DNA of 35,772 bases from Desulfobacteraceae bacterium (GCA_003599475.1 QZKK01000264.1:1-35772); one strand, 5' to 3'. Shown: positions 23,127 through 31,426, numbered from the stretch's first letter. Notes: a model not told the origin generated them from the sequence alone. Numbers and translations are program-made.

Positions 23127-24137
23127 CTATCCTGTCCTGTTTTCGAAGCGCCCGTCTTCATCCATCCAGGTCTTCTCGCAAGCATCCTTCCGCCGTCTTT
23201 TGAGCCGGCTCTGGAGGAGGTTCATCAGGCCCTGAGGTGCATAGAGAATGGTGAGGATGTAGATGGTTCCAAGGATCAGCAGCCATCGCTGGGTGTATGC
23301 GCTGATAAAGTTTTTAAGGAATATGATGATCCCTGCTCCCAGAGCCGGTCCGATCAAGGTTCCCGGTCCTCCCAGGATGACCATCAGCACGATTTCGATG
23401 GATGCGTTCAGATCCATGTCGAAAGGACTGATGAAACCATTGAAGTAAGCCCAGAAGACGCCGGCAGCGCCCGCAAAGGCGGCGGCAGCGACATATCCCA
23501 GATATTTATGCAGCCATGAATGATAACCGAGAACCCGCATTCTGGATTCGCTCTCCCGGATGCCCTTGAGGCTGTGCCCGAACGGGGATCGAACGAGAAC
23601 GGTCATCAGGATCAGGCTGATCAGAAAGAATAAGAGAATAAAGTAATAAAATGTGAGGGGGTCCTTCAGGAGAACCGGAATTCCAATATCCGGTCGAAGG
23701 ATTCCTGCGATCCCGTTGTCGCCCCCGGTCATCGATACCCAGCGGAAGGCCAGGCCCCACAGAACCATGCCCAGCGCCAGGGTAATGATCAGGAAGTAGA
23801 CCCCGGCGGCATGCGCGACCAGGAATCCGAAAATCATGCTGATGAAAACAGGCAGAAAGACCCCGCTGATGAAGCAGATGAGAAATCCCGTTTGATAGCG
23901 GGTGGAAAGGATCGCCACCACGTAACCCGCCACGCCGAAAAACCCCGCATGCCCGAATGAAGACAACCCCGTATAGCCAAGGAGGATATCCAGGCTCATG
24001 GCCAAAACGGCAAAAATCAGCATCTGAGTAAGAAGTGTGACCCAGTAGGAGCTGTAAAAGGGCGGCAGGACCATCAGAATCAAAACAGCCAGGATCATGC
24101 CGGCGATTTTTGATTTTGAACTCAGCAGATCTTTCAT
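23127..24137 (-). CDS. livM: Branched-chain amino acid-type ABC transporter permease LivM (system 2)
   Basis: The 336-residue permease shows the LivM landmarks LGYTGLSSFGHAGFFGVAGYV, VAHAAGVYFLIITLALGMVLWG, the coupling stretch SLKGIRESESRMRVLGY and VLMVILGGPGTLIGPALGA, and ends in a basic cytoplasmic tail (RLKRRRKDACEK). ATG 24137 (MKDLLSSKSK) lies 4 bp after the livH stop, pointing to coupled translation. Confidence 0.93.
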   Translation of the reverse strand: MKDLLSSKSKIAGMILAVLILMVLPPFYSSYWVTLLTQMLIFAVLAMSLDILLGYTGLSSFGHAGFFGVAGYVVAILSTRYQTGFLICFISGVFLPVFISMIFGFLVAHAAGVYFLIITLALGMVLWGLAFRWVSMTGGDNGIAGILRPDIGIPVLLKDPLTFYYFILLFFLISLILMTVLVRSPFGHSLKGIRESESRMRVLGYHSWLHKYLGYVAAAAFAGAAGVFWAYFNGFISPFDMDLNASIEIVLMVILGGPGTLIGPALGAGIIIFLKNFISAYTQRWLLILGTIYILTILYAPQGLMNLLQSRLKRRRKDACEKTWMDEDGRFENRTG

Positions 24138-24141
24138 CTTC

Positions 24142-24999
24142 TCATTCTTTTCCGAAGAGTCCGGTGGGTTTGAGAGCGACCACCAGCGCCATAGGGGCAA
24201 ACAGGGTAAAATAGGAAAGCTCCGGAATCAGGGCTTTACCGAAATTATCCACCAGTCCCACCAGAATGCTTCCCACGGCCGATCCCAGGAGGCTTCCGCG
24301 TCCACCGACGATGACCACCACGAATGCCAGGGAGAGGAGTTCGAAATCCAATCCCGGGTAAACCCCGAAGACAGGACCGCCCATGATCCCGGCAAAGCCC
24401 GCCAGAAATGCCCCGAGGCCGAACATGCACCCCGAAATCAGGGGAACGTTTAAGCCGGTGCCCCCGGCCATCTCATGATCATCCACAACCGCCCGCAGTT
24501 TTGCACCGATGAGTGTTTTTTCATTGAAGAACCAGAGAACGGCCGCAATCGCTGCGGCCACACCGATGATGAAAAGGCGGTAAATGGGGAAAACGACTTG
24601 GAATATACTTACGGACCCCTTCAGATACGCCGGACAGGGCAGGATGTAGGGGTCTCCTCCCCAGATCAGCAGCGAGAGATCGCGAAAAACCAGGGCAAAC
24701 CCGAGGGTGATCATCATCTGCGGAAGGGCCTGCAACGGAAATCTTCTCAAGAACCCGCGCTCCATGATGAAACCGAGCAGGCCGACGGCCAGGCCCCCGG
24801 CCGCAGCGCTAAGCAGGAAGCTTTTCGTCTGTATCATGACGGAAAGCCCTACATAGGAGCCCAGCATGAAATAAGAGCCGTGGGCGATGTTGACGATCTT
24901 CATGACCCCGTAGATGAGGGAGAGACCGCTGGAGAGTAAAAAGAGAAGAGCTCCGAAAGAAAGGCCGTTGAGCATCTGAACCAGCAGAAAATTGCTCAA
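24142..24999 (-). CDS. livH: Branched-chain amino acid-type ABC transporter permease LivH (system 2)
   Basis: The 285-residue permease has the canonical LivH motif MKIVNIAHGSYFMLGSYVG, the coupling region LRAVVDDHEMAGGTGLN and the end VVIVGGRGSLLGSAVGSILVG...KPTGLFGKE. Unlike system 1, the NxAHG motif is intact. I choose the TTG start at 24999 (read as MSNFLLVQMLNGL) because GAGGAG lies 5-6 nt upstream; the next ATG, eight codons later, would cut into the first helix, and the longer open frame to 25086 has a hydrophilic leader. Confidence 0.9.
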   Translation of the reverse strand: MSNFLLVQMLNGLSFGALLFLLSSGLSLIYGVMKIVNIAHGSYFMLGSYVGLSVMIQTKSFLLSAAAGGLAVGLLGFIMERGFLRRFPLQALPQMMITLGFALVFRDLSLLIWGGDPYILPCPAYLKGSVSIFQVVFPIYRLFIIGVAAAIAAVLWFFNEKTLIGAKLRAVVDDHEMAGGTGLNVPLISGCMFGLGAFLAGFAGIMGGPVFGVYPGLDFELLSLAFVVVIVGGRGSLLGSAVGSILVGLVDNFGKALIPELSYFTLFAPMALVVALKPTGLFGKE

Positions 25000-25089
25000 A
25001 ATTTCTCCTCTGAAGCCGTTTTGAGGAAAAGGTCCCGTCAGCTCCCCCGGCAGGGCATCTTTTGCCCTCTGACCAAGGGCTTTCATGTC

Positions 25090-25125
25090 GCACCGGAGGC
25101 AGAAGCCCTCTTCCGCTCACGGTGC
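25090..25125. promoter_or_regulatory. Hairpin between binding-protein gene and livH (system 2)
   Basis: GCACCG and CGGTGC close an outer 6-bp stem, with an inner GAAG/CTTC stem, in the gap downstream of the binding-protein stop. It occupies the same relative position as the stronger hairpin at 20183-20205 in system 1. Confidence 0.45.
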
Positions 25126-25149
25126 ATCCATGACCTCGACTTCAACCTG

Positions 25150-26391
25150 TCAGGGTTTCACGGGAGGAAATTCACGGGAATATACGGGCTGCTTCAAGAA
25201 CTCCTCGGGTTTTGCTTTCCAAAACTGGGAGACATCCGAATAGGTATGAATCACCGAATTCTGAAGCGCGCCTCCGACTTTTTCCACCTTGCGGACGTAG
25301 ATGTTCTGAATCGGATTCCCATAGTTGTCAAGCTTCATGGGCCCTCGCGGGACATCCGTGAGCGCGACCTGCTTCAAAGCCTTAAGCATCTTCTCTCTAT
25401 TCTCCACATCCCCGTTGATCGATTTGATTGCTTCCACAATCCAGCGCGCTCCCGTATAGGTTCCCTCGGAATAATAGGAAGCCGCCTTTTGGGCCTTCTT
25501 GCGGAATCCTGCGACGAATTTCCTGTTCGCTTCGTTTTCCAGGACTTCGCTGTAGTGGAGAGGGGTGACGATTCCGATCGCCTCATCGCCCATGGAGGGC
25601 AGCGCGTGTTCATCGGTCAGCGTTCCGTTGCCGATCAGGGGAATTTTGTCCTTGAGCCCGAATTCCTGGTACTGCTTGGCGAACTGCAGGGTCAACCGTC
25701 CGGAGAATACGGCAAAGACCGCATCGGCGTCCTTTGAAATCTGTGAGAGGTAGGGGCTCATGTCCTGGGCAGTCAGGGGGACCCATATCTTCTGGAGAAT
25801 TTTTCCACCCGCGTCCTCAAACGTCTTATGGAACCCCCCCGCACACTCCCATCCGAAGGCAAAATCGTAGGATACGATGGAGACCTTCCTGTATTTGAGA
25901 ACGTTGTAGGCGTATTCGCCGAAGGGCTGATGGGGTTGGCTGCTCGCCCAACCGGTCCGAACGATCCACTTGGGGATCTTTCTTTGCGTAATGTCATCGG
26001 CAGACATCACCGGATAGGTCATGGGGATCTCTTTGGAGTCGATGTAGGGTGCCAGGGCATAGGCGGTGGATGCCATCATCCCCCCGGTCATCAGATGGAC
26101 GCCATCCTTTTCCACCAGTTTCCGTGTCTTGGTGAGCCCTGTCGCCGGGTTCGCCTCATCGTCTTCGATCAAAAGCTCGATTTTCCGGCCGGCCGCCTGA
26201 TAGTTGACCTCCTCGAGGTATTGCTGAAGCGCCGCCAGCATATCCTTGCCCTGGGCGGCAAATCCGCCCGAGAGGGGTGCCAGGAAGCCGATTTTAATGG
26301 GCCCTTTCGCCTGCGACCATGAAAGTGAAGGAATGAACAGAAAAATACTCACTACTACTGGTACAACAGTCGTAAAGATTTTTTTCTTCAT
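25150..26391 (-). CDS. ABC transporter periplasmic substrate-binding protein, Leu/Ile/Val-binding family (system 2)
   Basis: The 413-residue precursor has a signal peptide (MKKKIFTTVVPVVVSIFLF, cleavage after SLSWSQA likely) and a type I periplasmic-binding fold: IKIGFLAPLSGGFAAQGKDML, then IELLIEDDEANPATGLTKTRKLVEKDGVHLMTG. The DDEANP stretch and GGMMASTAY loop are typical ligand-pocket positions. It is distinct from the system 1 protein over most of its length, so the two importers should not take the same substrate. ATG 26391 is preceded by GGAAGGAAAAG. A strong promoter lies about 60-90 bp upstream. It is divergent from aor. Confidence 0.92.
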   Translation of the reverse strand: MKKKIFTTVVPVVVSIFLFIPSLSWSQAKGPIKIGFLAPLSGGFAAQGKDMLAALQQYLEEVNYQAAGRKIELLIEDDEANPATGLTKTRKLVEKDGVHLMTGGMMASTAYALAPYIDSKEIPMTYPVMSADDITQRKIPKWIVRTGWASSQPHQPFGEYAYNVLKYRKVSIVSYDFAFGWECAGGFHKTFEDAGGKILQKIWVPLTAQDMSPYLSQISKDADAVFAVFSGRLTLQFAKQYQEFGLKDKIPLIGNGTLTDEHALPSMGDEAIGIVTPLHYSEVLENEANRKFVAGFRKKAQKAASYYSEGTYTGARWIVEAIKSINGDVENREKMLKALKQVALTDVPRGPMKLDNYGNPIQNIYVRKVEKVGGALQNSVIHTYSDVSQFWKAKPEEFLKQPVYSREFPPVKP

Positions 26392-26452
26392 GTTTCTTTT
26401 CCTTCCAATTTGTTGTCGGGTTGAATAAAGGAGGCCTCTCCGGTGCAGGCCG

Positions 26453-26483
26453 ATTATATTACGAGCGGTCTTGCATCTGTCAA
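26453..26483 (-). promoter_or_regulatory. Promoter of the liv transport operon
   Basis: Read leftwards, TTGACA (26483-26478) and TATAAT (26458-26453) both match consensus exactly. The spacer is 19 bp, longer than ideal, which may mean help from an activator or use of the overlapping TAATAT (16-bp spacing) as the -10. Confidence 0.65.
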
Positions 26484-26503
26484 GCGAAGTTTTCAATTCA
26501 GAT

Positions 26504-26519
26504 CCTATATGATATAGAC
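26504..26519. promoter_or_regulatory. Palindromic site between the liv operon and aor, similar to the GntR operator
   Basis: CTATAT-G-ATATAG (26505-26517) is a perfect 6-1-6 palindrome. Read on the minus strand the 16-bp site is GTCTATATCATATAGG, sharing GTCTATAT with the site upstream of larA. It lies 20 bp upstream of the liv promoter -35 and 53 bp before aor, so it could control both divergent units. Confidence 0.5.
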
Positions 26520-26571
26520 ATTCTCACCGGTCAAGAGATTTCATCGGAATGCTGTTTGAAGGAGTGATCTG

Positions 26572-28434
26572 ATGGCCCACGGATATGCTTTAAAAATGCT
26601 CCATATCGATCTGTCCGGTCGTTTTTTTCGCGAGATTCCCATCGAACCGGACACAGTCAAAACCTACCTTGGCGGAAGGGGCCTGGGGGCCAGGCTCTAT
26701 TACGATCTGATCCCACCGGAAACGGACCCTTTGGGACCGGACAACCTGTTTATGGTATTGACCGGACCGCTGACGGCAACCATGGCCCCGGGCGCCGGCA
26801 AACACCTGATTATCACCAAATCACCGGCGACCGGCGGCTGGCTTGAATCTTATTCCAGCGGCTATTTCGCGGTCGAGCTGAAATTTTGCGGTTATGACGC
26901 ACTCATCATCAGCGGCCGCTCGGCATCTCCGGTCTGCCTCTTCATCCGAGATCGACAGGTCGATTTCGAAGATGCCCGCCCGCTCTGGGGCAAGGACAGC
27001 TTCGCCGCCGAACGGTATGTCAAATCCCGTCTGGGCGAAAAAGCCGGTGTTTTAAGCATCGGCCAGGCCGGGGAAAACCGGGTCCGGTTCGCCTGCGTGG
27101 GGAGCGAATACTTCCGAAAGGCCGGAAGGGGCGGAGCGGGCGCCGTTCTGGGATCAAAGCAGGTAAAGGCTATCGGGGTCAAGGGATCCGGCGGCGTCAC
27201 CTGCACCGACCTGCCCGGGATGTTTGCCCTCGTGAAAAAGCATCACGAGCGGCATGTCGAAAGCCCTGTCGGAAAAGCCCGGCGCAGATATGGCACCCCG
27301 CTGACATTTAACATCACCAACGCCGCCGGCATGCTGCCGACGAAAAATTTCCAGGGCGGCACGGACCCCGAGGCGGTGGGAAAAATCGATGCCGACGGCA
27401 TGAGCAAGCGTTTCGTGAGGGACCGCGCCTGCTACTCCTGCATCATGGCCTGTTCCAAGTGGAGCAGGGCCGAGCCGGGCAGCCGTTTCCCGGGGGTGCA
27501 GATCGAAGGCCCGGAATATGAAACTATCGGCATGTTCGGATCGAACCTCGGGATCCATGATCCGTCTTTCATCATCGCCGCCAACAAGGCCTGCGACCGG
27601 CTCGGATTGGATACGATTTCATCCGGTTCGGTCGTTGGGTATGTCATGGAATGCTTCGAAAAAGGATACCTCACGGAAGCCGACACCGGCGGTTTGCGGC
27701 TGGGATTCGGTGATATCGAAAACGTTTTAAGGCTGTTAGAACAGATCGCACGGCGGGAAGGATTCGGGGCATTATGCGCAGAAGGCGTTAAAGGCCTTGC
27801 CGACCGCCTGCCGCCGGCTGCCGGAGCCTTTGCCATGCATGCCAAGGGACTCGAGTTTCCAGCCTATGATCCGCGGGCCGGCTGGGGAGCGGCCCTGACC
27901 TATGCCGTCACTCCCCGGGGAGGATGCCACCGCCGCGCCTGGCCGCCGATGAAAGAAGTCCTCGGAGATCTGGATCCGTTCACCACCGAAAACAAGGCCC
28001 GGATCGTCAAGGAGATGATGGACGAAAACTGCGTCATGCATTCATTGATCGTCTGTGATATCGGAGGAAAGTTCATTCCCCTCAGCACCGGCGACTATAC
28101 CGAATATCTGAATGCCGTCACGGGCGAAAGCTATCGAAGTTCCGAACTGCTGTGGACTTCCGGAAAGGTCGAGACGATGATCCGGCTGATCAACCTGCGG
28201 GAGGGACTCGGGAAGGAAAGTGATGCGCTTCCGGCGAGAGTCTTGAAAGAATGCCATGCCCGGGGACCGACAAAGGATCGGGTGATGGGGGAAGAAAACT
28301 TCAAGATCATGCGAACGGAATACTATGGGCTGAGAGGATGGGATGAAGACGGCGTACCTGAACCCGCAACCCTTGCAAAGTACCGGATTGAAGATGATGC
28401 CGGGATCGTCCTGGATCATCGAGCGGAGCGGTGA
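26572..28434 (+). CDS. aor: Aldehyde:ferredoxin oxidoreductase (tungsten/molybdenum AOR family)
   Basis: The 620-residue enzyme should oxidise aldehydes to carboxylic acids with ferredoxin, or reduce acids in reverse, in the cytoplasm under anaerobic conditions. The [4Fe-4S] ligands are complete: Cys287, Cys290 and Cys294 in CYSCIMACSKW and Cys495 in IVCDIGGKF, almost the same numbering as in the Pyrococcus enzyme. The N-terminal domain shows YLGGRGLGARLYYD, LTGPLTATMAPGAGK and the pterin-region FACVGSEYFRKAGRGGAGAVLGSK. ATG 26572 has GAAGGAG 7 nt upstream. The polyferredoxin gene follows after about 100 bp. No MoaD/ThiS-like gene or pterin synthesis gene, often found with AORs, is present. 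Confidence 0.95.
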   Translation: MAHGYALKMLHIDLSGRFFREIPIEPDTVKTYLGGRGLGARLYYDLIPPETDPLGPDNLFMVLTGPLTATMAPGAGKHLIITKSPATGGWLESYSSGYFAVELKFCGYDALIISGRSASPVCLFIRDRQVDFEDARPLWGKDSFAAERYVKSRLGEKAGVLSIGQAGENRVRFACVGSEYFRKAGRGGAGAVLGSKQVKAIGVKGSGGVTCTDLPGMFALVKKHHERHVESPVGKARRRYGTPLTFNITNAAGMLPTKNFQGGTDPEAVGKIDADGMSKRFVRDRACYSCIMACSKWSRAEPGSRFPGVQIEGPEYETIGMFGSNLGIHDPSFIIAANKACDRLGLDTISSGSVVGYVMECFEKGYLTEADTGGLRLGFGDIENVLRLLEQIARREGFGALCAEGVKGLADRLPPAAGAFAMHAKGLEFPAYDPRAGWGAALTYAVTPRGGCHRRAWPPMKEVLGDLDPFTTENKARIVKEMMDENCVMHSLIVCDIGGKFIPLSTGDYTEYLNAVTGESYRSSELLWTSGKVETMIRLINLREGLGKESDALPARVLKECHARGPTKDRVMGEENFKIMRTEYYGLRGWDEDGVPEPATLAKYRIEDDAGIVLDHRAER

Positions 28435-28534
28435 AAGAAAATGAAAGTCCATGCGAAATCGGCCGGCATCCTCGACAACTTCAGTTGCACCACGATTCTT
28501 GGTCATCTCAGGCGGATGAAAAAAGGAACGGATC

Positions 28535-29125
28535 ATGACGGCATACGGGATTATTGAAGCAAAAAAAGAAAATTGTGTCGGCTGTCGAATGTGTGAGATC
28601 GTCTGTTCGGCCGCCAAGGAAGGAAAATTCATTCCGAGTCTGGCCCGGATCCAGGTGATCGAAGATCCGCTGCAGGGGCTTTCCGCACCGATCGTCTGCT
28701 TTCAATGCGTGGATGCCATGTGCATGCGGGTTTGCCCGGCATCTGCGATAAAGGAGAAGACCGCCGGAAACGGCGACCGCTTCATCGATATCGATCCCGA
28801 AAAATGCATCTCCTGCGGGCGCTGCGCTTTCGCCTGCCCGGTCGGCGCGATCAACTATTCTCCGGCTGCAAAGGCCAGAAAGTGCGATCTGTGCGGAGGG
28901 GATCCGCAGTGCGTCAGGTACTGCTACTATGATTGCCTGCACTTTTTGCGGATCGATGCAGCCGATTTTAAGAAACGGGCAAGAAAAATCGACAGCCTCA
29001 TCAGCAAGGCATGCCGGGTCATGGCCGATCATGAAATGGAGCAGCGTCACAGACAGGCATTGCCGAAAGTAGAGACGATTCGACCGGATATAGGACCGGA
29101 TATAGGATCAGATAAAGGGGAATGA
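28535..29125 (+). CDS. 4Fe-4S polyferredoxin, probable AOR electron-transfer subunit
   Basis: The 196-residue protein has sixteen cysteines in four groups: CVGCRMCEIVC, CFQCVDAMCMRVC, CISCGRCAFAC and CDLCGGDPQCVRYC. This is enough for four [4Fe-4S] clusters in the HycB/AorX-like pattern. There is no twin-arginine signal, so it is cytoplasmic and should accept electrons from the AOR encoded just upstream. The C-terminus is odd: three 12-bp repeats encode PDIGPDIGSDKG. ATG 28535 follows AAAGGAACGGATC. It is 3 bp from the next gene, so the AOR-ferredoxin-SDR genes are one operon. Confidence 0.9.
   Translation: MTAYGIIEAKKENCVGCRMCEIVCSAAKEGKFIPSLARIQVIEDPLQGLSAPIVCFQCVDAMCMRVCPASAIKEKTAGNGDRFIDIDPEKCISCGRCAFACPVGAINYSPAAKARKCDLCGGDPQCVRYCYYDCLHFLRIDAADFKKRARKIDSLISKACRVMADHEMEQRHRQALPKVETIRPDIGPDIGSDKGE
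29082..29117. repeat. Three 12-bp tandem repeats at the 3' end of the polyferredoxin gene
   Basis: GACCGGATATAG occurs twice in direct succession (29082-29093, 29094-29105), followed by a diverged copy GATCAGATAAAG (29106-29117). They encode the tail units (R)PDIG/PDIG/SDKG and keep the frame. Confidence 0.8.
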
Positions 29126-29128
29126 AAA

Positions 29129-29899
29129 ATGGGCGATCGCATGGATCAATTCAAACTGACCGGCCGGGTGGCGGTCGTAACGGGTGCCAGTGAAGGCATT
29201 GGAAGGGCGATTGCCCTGGGGTTGGCCGAAGCCGGGGCGGATGTCGTCGTCTGCAGCCGGCGTGGGGAAAAGTTAAAAGAGGCAAAAGCCGATATCGAGA
29301 AAACGGGGAGGAAGGCAGAACTCTTTGTCTTTGATATCTGTAAGACGAGCACGATCGAGGAGCTTAAAAGATTTATTCAAAATCGATTCGGCAAGGTCGA
29401 TATCCTGGTCAATAATGCGGGATTTACCGTGTCCAAATCCGCTTGGGAGACAACCGAAAACGACTGGGATGCGGTCGTCGATACGGGGCTCAAGGGGCTT
29501 TTCTTCAGTTGCCAGATGATCGGTTCAATCATGAGAGAACATGGATATGGGAAAATCATCAATCTCGGCTCGACCTTCAGCCGCAGCATTATTCCCGGGC
29601 GTTCCGTATACGCCGCGGTCAAAGCCGGGGTGTCGCACCTCACCGAGGCGCTGGCTTTGGAATGGGCCTCCTGCGGGATAAGGGTAAACGCACTTGCGCC
29701 GACCGCCGTGCTTACACCGAGCCGGGAACATTTCCTTCAGGGCGAAGTGCTGAAGAAAATTCTCAGTCGTATTCCTCTGGGGCGCCTTGCAAGCCCGGAT
29801 GATCTGGTGAACGCAACGATCTATCTGGCAAGTGCGGCTTCCGATTTCGTCACCGGGCACACGCTGTTTGTCGACGGCGGCTGGGTGGCCGCTAGCTGA
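29129..29899 (+). CDS. Short-chain dehydrogenase/reductase (SDR family)
   Basis: The 256-residue classical SDR has the cofactor motif VVTGASEGIGRAIA (16-29), NNAG (95-98) and the catalytic Ser148, Tyr161 and Lys165 (YAAVK). The SRR at 43-45 after the second strand suggests NADP preference. The C-terminal YLASAASDFVTGHTLFVDGGW is typical of gluconate-5-dehydrogenase/FabG-like members that act on ketone or alcohol substrates. It starts 3 bp after the polyferredoxin stop, with AGGGGAATG as the binding site. A link to the AOR pathway, such as an alcohol-aldehyde or keto-hydroxy step, is inference. Confidence 0.92.
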   Translation: MGDRMDQFKLTGRVAVVTGASEGIGRAIALGLAEAGADVVVCSRRGEKLKEAKADIEKTGRKAELFVFDICKTSTIEELKRFIQNRFGKVDILVNNAGFTVSKSAWETTENDWDAVVDTGLKGLFFSCQMIGSIMREHGYGKIINLGSTFSRSIIPGRSVYAAVKAGVSHLTEALALEWASCGIRVNALAPTAVLTPSREHFLQGEVLKKILSRIPLGRLASPDDLVNATIYLASAASDFVTGHTLFVDGGWVAAS

Positions 29900-29962
29900 T
29901 CGGAAAACGGCTGCAGGCTGCGGAACAAATCAGGATTCTTCTATCATCAGGAGGGAAAATCG

Positions 29963-30409
29963 ATGAATGTCGGGAAGACAAAAAACGAGGGGGCTCACAG
30001 GGCCGGCGACGGCCGCTACATTTTCGATTTGGAGAAATTAGGCCGCATGGATGCCGGGCCCGGCTATTCATCTGCAAACGGACCCGTGATCGAGGGGGAC
30101 CGCATCCAGGTGGGTCTGATCACCCTGAAACGCGGCACCGGAGCCCGGCCGCATTCGCATCCGAATGAGCAGTGGATTTACCTGCTCAAGGGCAAAGCGC
30201 GGGTCAGCGTCGACAACCAGCCGGAGAGCGCAGCCTCCGCCGGCATGCTGATTTACCTTCCGGCCGACGTCGTGCATACCATCGTAGCGCTGCCGCAAGA
30301 AGACGTCGTCTTCTTTACCTGCAAGGATATGTCGCACGGCATCATCGGCAAGGCCGCAGACGGCACGATGTCCGGTCCGGCCTATGGGCCGGGATTCGAA
30401 TCGGATTGA
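29963..30409 (+). CDS. Cupin-domain protein
   Basis: The 148-residue protein is a small single-domain cupin. The first motif is RPHSHPNEQWIYLLKGKARVS (about 54-74), with His ligands and the Glu replaced in context by NEQ. The second is AGMLIYLPADVVHTIVA (about 93-109). Single cupins bind a metal and act as isomerases, dioxygenases or sensors; the reaction is not visible. ATG 29963 is preceded by AGGAGGGAAAA. It is probably the last gene of the AOR operon (63-bp gap after the SDR) and converges with an amidohydrolase. Confidence 0.88.
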   Translation: MNVGKTKNEGAHRAGDGRYIFDLEKLGRMDAGPGYSSANGPVIEGDRIQVGLITLKRGTGARPHSHPNEQWIYLLKGKARVSVDNQPESAASAGMLIYLPADVVHTIVALPQEDVVFFTCKDMSHGIIGKAADGTMSGPAYGPGFESD

Positions 30410-30427
30410 CCCCGACATCGCAAAACT

Positions 30428-31426
30428 TCAGGAGATCCCCAGAACTCTGGAGAGACTCTCACAAAGGATGCTTTCTCTTACCGTTTCTTCTGCTGCTGCA
30501 CGGTTGACTGAACCGACGGGGTCCGGGTCCGCCATGTCATAGGGGTAATCCGTTCCGGCGAAAACATGACCTTCCGGCATCATTTCCAGAACGAATCGCA
30601 GCGTTTCCTGCCGGAAGGTAATCGTATCCACATAGAAGTTTTTCAGATAATGAGAAAATGGATGCCGGCACGATTCGCCGGCCTCGGGCCGCACCGATTG
30701 CCCGTGCTCAAGACGCCCCAACAGAAAGGGCAGCACCCCTCCGGCATGAGAAAGACAGATTTTTAAATTCGGGTTGCGATCGAGCACTCCCCCGAAAACC
30801 ATCTGTCCCGCAAAAATGGCAGACTCCAGCGGCAGCGACAAAAAATTCATCAGATAATAGTCTTTGACGCGTTCGATGCCTGCCGGATTGGTCGGGTGAA
30901 CAAAAATCGGGATACCGAGTTCAGCGACTTTAGCAAAGAAAGGCTGAAACTGTTCTTCATCGAAGCCATGCCCATTGATATTGGACCCGGTGACGACCCC
31001 CTTCAAGTGGAGTTCTTCGACTGCGTAGGCCAGCTCCCGGACGGCGAGATCCACGTCCTGGAGCGGCACCGTTGCTAAACCGACGAAATGCTCCGGGTAT
31101 TTTCTCACACCCGAGGCCGTGAATTCATTTACCATCCGGGCCAGCTCTGCGGCAGCGCCGGCGTCGGCCCAGTAGAAAAACATGGTTTGGGTCGGCTGCA
31201 GAACCGCCATATCCAGGCCGGCAGCCTTCAGATCGGCAAGGTTTTCGTCGAAATCATGCATCTTTCGATTCCATTCCCCTGCCCGGGTCCGGTTGATCGA
31301 TTCGGATTTATTGCGGGCATCCACCGGGTAGATATGAACCGATTTGACCGGGTCCAATTTGCCGGCGGCAGTCTCTGCCTGCGGAAAAAGAATATGCCGA
31401 TGCCCGTCGATTTTTTTCGGATCCAT
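30428..31426 (-). CDS. Amidohydrolase family 2 (ACMSD-like) metal-dependent hydrolase/decarboxylase
   Basis: The 332-residue TIM-barrel protein has the metal-binding set of the ACMSD-like amidohydrolases: DGHRH (His9, His11), IFVHPTNP, CLSHAGGVLPFL and FAGTDYPYD. Relatives decarboxylate aminocarboxymuconate semialdehyde, gamma-resorcylate or related acids, or hydrate 4-oxalomesaconate (LigJ). The last reaction is of interest because a PrpF-family isomerase is in the window, but the two genes are 28 kb apart and the link is weak. ATG 31426 has GAAGGAG 6 nt upstream. The gene is separated from the LeuA-like gene upstream by a MITE-like element. Confidence 0.9.
   Translation of the reverse strand: MDPKKIDGHRHILFPQAETAAGKLDPVKSVHIYPVDARNKSESINRTRAGEWNRKMHDFDENLADLKAAGLDMAVLQPTQTMFFYWADAGAAAELARMVNEFTASGVRKYPEHFVGLATVPLQDVDLAVRELAYAVEELHLKGVVTGSNINGHGFDEEQFQPFFAKVAELGIPIFVHPTNPAGIERVKDYYLMNFLSLPLESAIFAGQMVFGGVLDRNPNLKICLSHAGGVLPFLLGRLEHGQSVRPEAGESCRHPFSHYLKNFYVDTITFRQETLRFVLEMMPEGHVFAGTDYPYDMADPDPVGSVNRAAAEETVRESILCESLSRVLGIS

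Noticed and set aside
28441..28557. Small frame between aor and the polyferredoxin gene (starts MKVHAKSAGILDNF)
   Set aside because: No ribosome binding site, it overlaps the start of the polyferredoxin gene, and it does not resemble the MoaD/ThiS-like proteins sometimes found beside AORs.
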